Positions 59,369-64,000 of a stretch of DNA of 64,000 bases are shown one piece after another; the first letter of the stretch is position 1, and each line of letters starts with the position of its first letter. The DNA comes from Cycas panzhihuaensis. Its lineage: Eukaryota > Cycadophyta. The notes beneath the pieces were generated by a model. It had not been told where the DNA came from and made no database searches. It worked only from the letters and a program-made list of their open reading frames with translations. Where the stretch lies: positions 235,669,741 to 235,733,740 of the forward strand of contig CM041465.1 in the NCBI GenBank assembly GCA_023213395.1, read 5' to 3'. The translations under genes were made by a program, and so were the position numbers.

Positions 59369-61875
59369 TGTTTCCCGGCTATCGGGAATGGACTTGCGAC
59401 ACATCGACACAGGTTTGTGCAGGTATATGCCTTTACTTTGCTTACTTATGATCGTTGCGATGGTGGGAATGGTTTGATTGACATGTGCTGTCCATATACT
59501 GTTTGATTGCTTGTTCATTATGCATGTGCCTAACGGCACCTTTTAGCCTATGACGACTCACGGTAGGGGCATTCATCGTGAATCGACACCGTATGGCGTA
59601 CAACCACCCAGCGTCTCCATGGTCTTTCGGGATGCTTTTGCCGGCTTTGTTTATGCGTGTTACCGCGTCGCTTATGTTGCAAACCCTTTCTAAGCTGGTT
59701 TAACCCTTAGTTAGGTCTTTTTTGCGTTTGAGCACATGCCCATGACTTAAACATGCTCTTGACTAATGTATTTTGAGTTTAATTTATGATTTTACCTTAA
59801 AACGATTTCTTACTTTAATTTTGTTTTGGGTTTCGGTTCCGTCTGCGGTAAATTAAGCGATCTGCGAGTTCAGGCGGTACCGGTCGTCTGCGATAAACTT
59901 AGCGGATGCCGCTAAGTTTATCGTGATCTGTTGTTTAAAATTTAAAAAGAAACCAGCGACGGTGGCGCGATTTTTCGTGAATCTGGCGTGGCTCCAACGG
60001 TTGGGCGCGGGGCCCCAGCGTTCACTTGCTTCACTCGAGACATAAAACCATTTTTTCATTCATTGGCATCATTATTCACCTCACTTTTCAACTTTCCTAG
60101 AGCATTTTCTTCACAAAGAGACAAAGAACAAAAGCGGTGATAAGAGACATCCTCCTACATTTGTGGATCGGAGGTACAAAGGCTGCTATTCTTTGGAGTT
60201 GCGAGGGCCATTCTTTGCCCCTCACAGACTCAGTTCTAAGCACTCTTCCTCTTCATACATTCTCAAGGCTTTCAAGAGGATTTTCACCAAGAAAGACCAT
60301 CATGAGGAGCCATTTCAAGCTTTTGACTTGCATGAGGTTCCACTACCTTATTCTCTTGCAAGGGACATGCAACAACACCTCATAGGCATTGGTTGGACAT
60401 TTGCACCAAGCTTCAAGGACCCACATGCTCTCATTTCTCATCATTGGAGGTATTTGGTGTCCCTTGTTAAGTGCTTTTTGCTTATTTCTTCATTGCTTAT
60501 TTGCAAATCTTTTCCTCTCTTTGTGCATGTATTTCCTTGAGTTTCCCTTGATCATTTGATGCAAATAAGTAGCGGTTGTGGCCCATTGGAGTGTTGCCCT
60601 AGGCTGGGCCTAGTTTCTCACTTGCCCCCTAAACCCATCCTTTTCCTCCAACCCTTCTCTTTCGCCATTTCTTGGGCAATAGGCATAAAGGGTTACCACG
60701 AGGGTTAGAGGGAGATAGGCGGGGTTCAGTCCCCAGTCTTGATCCTACTCCCCAAGGGTTCCAGTCCCTTATCCTCTCCCCTTTATCTCCAGCTTTTGTT
60801 TAGGAAGCGGGGCTAGAAAGCTTTGGAGAGTCGGTTTGAATACCCGTCTTGGTATAGGCTATCCGTTGCTACACGACCGTCTGTTACATGCTAGCATCGC
60901 TTCCCTTATATCTGTGGAGACCTCTCGTGGGTGAGTTAGCCATCCAGAGGCTACACTCAATCCCGTTTAGTGCGTTGGTGGTGTATGTCGATTGCATATG
61001 TGTCGTGTGACTTCGTTTCCTTTCATTGCATGTTAGTGCCTAGCAGTATCTTCCTAGCTTAGTTTATTTTACTTGCGGCACATATATACATACCTTTTGT
61101 ATCTCGTAGCCTCTCTCTCGAGAGGAAGGTATTACCTTATTTGCTTGCGGGGCGTTGAACAAAGGCGCATAGGGTCGACCATTCTTGGGTCGGCGCTTGT
61201 TTGATGCGTTCTCCCTTTTGTTTGTGTCGCTTTGAGCTTTATTATTTTATCGTTTCGGTTTAGTTAGTGTTTATTTGCTTTCGGGAGGTAAGTGATCCCC
61301 ATCACGCTTACAGCAAGCGTCGCATCTGAGGAGGGACGGCGGGAGGAAGCGCAGGTGGACGGACACTGCGTCTCGTGGCCATGGGATCGGTATTCTCGCT
61401 CACCTTCCATACCCTTTTTCGTGCTCTTACGTTTCTTTACACTTGCTTTAGTAGTTAAAGAACATAAGAAAAAGGGAAGAAATAACTATTTAGTTTGTAC
61501 TTGCTTTTTACTCTGCATTTACTTTACTTGTACATTTCTTTGCTATACCGCGTATTATGGTATTTGAGATCTGATCGATCCCTCCTTAGCCGCTCTTGCA
61601 TATATTTTACCGTGACACGTTTGGTTGGTTGCCCCCCCCAGCTTTCTCATTGCCTTGAGAAGTGGCGGCGTGCAGTTCCTTTTCCCCTTCCGGCCATCAG
61701 AAGGGTAGGAGGTCTCGCCTTGCGGCTACACAGGAAGCAACCGGGCACCTTGCGATCCGTGCAGCGCTCGGCGCCGCGGGCGTCCGCGAGTATGATCCTC
61801 GTTCTTTAGCCTATTAGCCACATGGTTTTGTGTCCTTCCGCTGGCGTTGGATCATTGCCGTGGAGGCGTTTCCTT
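59369..61875 (+). repeat. G2 5' LTR
   Basis: About 2.5 kb. The end is placed by comparison with G1: the LTR stops just before tggcgaccatc. It contains the hairpin at 59891-59923. Small frames inside (for example 60163-60540) are not called genes. Confidence 0.75.
59891..59923. repeat. Perfect inverted repeat in G2 LTR
   Basis: cgataaacttagcgg, then atg, then ccgctaagtttatcg: 15 bp arms with a 3 base loop, perfect. It lies in the region equivalent to the 'ggtaccgc' block of the other LTRs. The role is unknown; a U3 regulatory site or an RNA hairpin are possible. Confidence 0.95.
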
Positions 61876-61893
61876 TGGCGACCATCTTGGGGC
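61876..61893 (+). other. G2 primer-binding site
   Basis: tggcgaccatcttggggc, corresponding to the G1 site at 40733. The tRNA is not assigned. Confidence 0.7.
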
Positions 61894-63180
61894 GCCGATG
61901 AGAGCTAGATCGCTTCCCCTTCGTGTTGGTGCTCTTGCCTTTAGGTAGGCTCGCATTTTGCGTTTTGAGTTGGGCAACCCCAGCGGGTTTGCGATGCTTT
62001 CCTTCCTTTTCCTTTTCGCTTTTCTAACAACGCTCGCGGGCGTTGCATCTGCGGCGTTCTCGCGGCAGCTTGCGGGGTTTCTTGCGCCGTTGTTAGAAGA
62101 CCAATCGTCGCGTTTCATTCCATCGTCGAGCCCGTTTTGGCAATGGAAGGATACCGTCCGATTGGGCCTACCATACCATGACTTGGGAACTCATGAGTTC
62201 CCTTCGTCGATCCGGAATCCACCGTGAGGCGAGGATTCCATCTATTACCACGATGACCATTTCCACCCAAGATTTTGAGCCTTCCACTCATGCGGCGGAA
62301 GACGGCTACTCGTGAGACCGCCACCCCAGCTGGCGAGCCTTACGAGGCGCCTGAGGTCCCCTACCTTCAGTCGCCGACCTCGTATGGTATGAGGATACCC
62401 CTCCGCCCGGCGGTCGAGGTGCTCGGCGGTACTTTCGGCGGTTCGCCATCCACCTCCTAGATGGTTACGGAGATGCTACATAGCGTGGCGTCTTCCTCAT
62501 CCATGCCCACGTCATCTACGATGATTGATACGTCGCCGCACACCGTCCTATCTGCGTGTCTACCCGGCTCTGGCGAGTGTTGCGTTTGGATTCTAAGCGT
62601 GGTCCCACTTCCTCGGGACGCGCGGCGGTCATCTTTCCCTCAACTTCGGGGTTAGTATGCCTTGTTCAAACCAAGCGCCGCGTGCCACCGCCGAGCGTGG
62701 CGCCGCGCGTTCCTAGTAGGCCTCGAGGCCTGCTTGGCCATGCTTGACCATGTAGGACCCACTCCCTCGTATGTCGAACCCGGTTGGTGGTCCTTCTCTT
62801 TCGTGCCCCGGGCTACCGTCACAACCTTGGGGCGGGGCAAGGAAACCACCTCCACATACATGGGTGGACCCGTTGCACCCATATGGGGTCGCGCCACCTA
62901 CGGGTGGCCCATATGGGCAAAACCAGGTCCCTCACCCCATTTAAGCGACCGGTAGCGACTCCTGCTGCTGCGGCGGCCTGAGGCCAGCGCCTCCTTTCCG
63001 AACATCTGCATGAGACCCCCTTCCCACAAGGGGTGTTTCCTCAGGAGGGATGGGGCCAAACACCCCCATCGTTCCTTCTTGGGTTGTCGATCCCTTAGCC
63101 CGAGCGAGGACCGTCCTTTCGTGGACTATAGGTCGGCGCCTCTGTCCGTTGAGGCGTTGAGGACTAACTTCGCCTCACCC
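61894..63180 (+). pseudogene. G2 leader and upstream gag-like frames
   Basis: Equivalent to 40751-42160 in G1, sharing 'acccatatggggtcgcgcc', 'caggagggatgg' and the approach to 'ccccaaatttgatgggact'. Frames such as 61958-62227 start with a hydrophobic, signal-like stretch (MLSFLFLFAFLTTLAGVA), but the equivalent part of G1 is not hydrophobic, so I do not call it a secreted protein. Confidence 0.45.
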
Positions 63181-63189
63181 TCACGAAGT

Positions 63190-63990
63190 CCCCAAATTTG
63201 ATGGGACTTCGTCGCGAGACAGCAGAGCATGTCGCGACTTTTCCATGGCGTGCATTGACTATTGGGCCTCGACCACATCTTGATGAAGCTCTTCCGCGAT
63301 CCTTGCGGGCGGCGCCCTCAAGTGGTTCTCTGCCTTAGGCCCATTCGATCTCCTCATTCCGGTGACTAGTGGGCGAGTTCGTCAACTATTTTGGCGTAAG
63401 CGGCGCCCGTTCGAGAGGCGGAATGAAGGCGCTTTGTCGCTCAAACAAGGTCACGATGAGATGAGCGGTGACTTTGTGCGGCGCTTTCACGACCTCCTTC
63501 ACTCCACCAAGGCCACATTGCACGAGGAGTTGAAGAGGATCTCTTGTCAACGCGCGCCGCCCGAGGTGCATGTGGAAGTCCTCAAGATGGGGGCAACCAC
63601 GTGTGACTCGCCATCTCGGTGTTTGGCGTTGGAGGCTATTGAGATCAGCGGGACTCAAGAAACCTCCCAAGCCCTCACGCGTCGTGAGGCGCCTCCCAGC
63701 CGAAGGAGACCACACCTTCGGCCCGCTAGGACCACCTCTCACCCGTGAGAGGACCCTAGATCCGCTTACCTCGCCATTCGCTCATTTGAGCGAGCGATGA
63801 AGGAGCTAAAACTCCAACCTCCTTCATCGCCTACCTCCCATAGACACATCCGGCCGGACTTCTCGTGCGATGCCCCCAAAGGGGTAACACCCGATCTTCT
63901 CAAGCAAGGAGGATCGATCCTCCCCTTGAGAAGAGGTGGTGTTCCATCCACAGTGTTTCCATGACGATCGCGGCGTTGCGGGCACGGCAC
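63190..63990 (+). pseudogene. G2 gag
   Basis: Frame 63362-63748 reads ALSLKQGHDEMSGDFVRRFH, DLLHSTKATLHEELKR, then ATTCDSPSRCLALEAIEI, the same capsid segment as in G1 (LLSLKQGHDEMNRDFVRHFH). Compared with G1 it has several one- or few-base indels (for example near 63540-63560 and 63605-63620), so the frame is displaced locally. A KRWCSIH segment near 63918 corresponds to the G1 knuckle. It continues beyond the window. Confidence 0.85.
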
Positions 63991-64000
63991 CAGCGACTCG

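Larger units (their letters stand above)
59369..64000 (+). mobile_element. Tat-like gypsy element G2, running off the window
   Basis: Starts tgtttcccggctatcgggaa inside the C3 gag; the five bases before it, tctac (59364-59368), would be the target duplication, whose partner is outside the window. LTR about 59369-61875, primer site at 61876, then leader and gag. Related to G1 in LTR start, primer site and gag but richer in CG dinucleotides and GC than G1, which suggests it is younger or less decayed by deamination. Only the 5' part is visible. Confidence 0.87.

Noticed and set aside
61958-62227. Possible secreted protein with a signal-like start
   Set aside because: Located in the G2 leader; the matching part of G1 shows no such frame, so the hydrophobic stretch is probably incidental.
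1-64000. tRNA, rRNA or CRISPR content
   Set aside because: No cloverleaf with a ggttcraatcc arm, no rRNA-like block and no regularly spaced short repeats with unique spacers were seen by eye; a tRNAscan run would settle the first.

Overview
This window looks like nuclear DNA from a large, repeat-rich seed-plant genome, most plausibly a gymnosperm (conifer-like). The evidence is one intact plant-specific SAUR gene, many old retrotransposons eroded mainly by C/T and G/A changes, Tat-type Ty3/gypsy elements with 2.5-3 kb LTRs, and long AT-rich spacers with no recognisable genes. The species cannot be named from the sequence. I found no tRNA, rRNA or CRISPR.

Layout. 1-8.95 kb: AT-rich spacer, then a decayed repeat family (E) whose LTR-like arms lie head-to-head (about 3.74-5.82 kb minus, 5.83-8.13 kb plus), a third partial copy at 1.53-2.35 kb, and a stop-riddled gag-like frame at 8.22-8.95 kb. 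9234-14560: a structurally complete Ty1/copia element (C1, minus strand) with 5 bp target duplications. 14.6-18.4 kb: AT-rich DNA with several small tandem repeats. 18.5-20.9 kb: a higher-GC island holding the only convincing host gene, a 175-codon auxin-responsive SAUR gene (minus). 21-28.3 kb: AT-rich DNA with degenerate tandem repeats and the ruin of another gypsy element (G3). 28298 to the window end: one large nest of retroelements.

The nest, oldest to youngest as read from its interruptions: a second copia element C3 (minus, same family as C1) begins at 28298. Its left LTR is broken twice, by a minus-strand solo LTR (S1, 28468-31171) and by a large Tat-like gypsy element G1 (31611-55563, plus). 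C3 resumes at about 55569 and its gag is cut at 59369 by another gypsy element G2 (plus, running off the window). The 5' LTR of G1 is itself interrupted by an unrelated copia element C2 (plus, roughly 33.3-40.07 kb). LTR ends, target duplications and resumption points agree at S1, at G1 and at the left edge of G2.

Most notable: between integrase and its 3' LTR, G1 has a 4.9 kb region holding (i) an antisense frame resembling the plant mobile domain (PMD), with its own candidate TATA box, and (ii) a second, sense-strand RNase H of the archaeal-like type with all four acidic positions visible. A short hairpin with changing stem sequence recurs in the LTRs of this gypsy family and upstream of the antisense frame. 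Apart from SAUR every coding region is broken, so the window records past activity rather than a working element.
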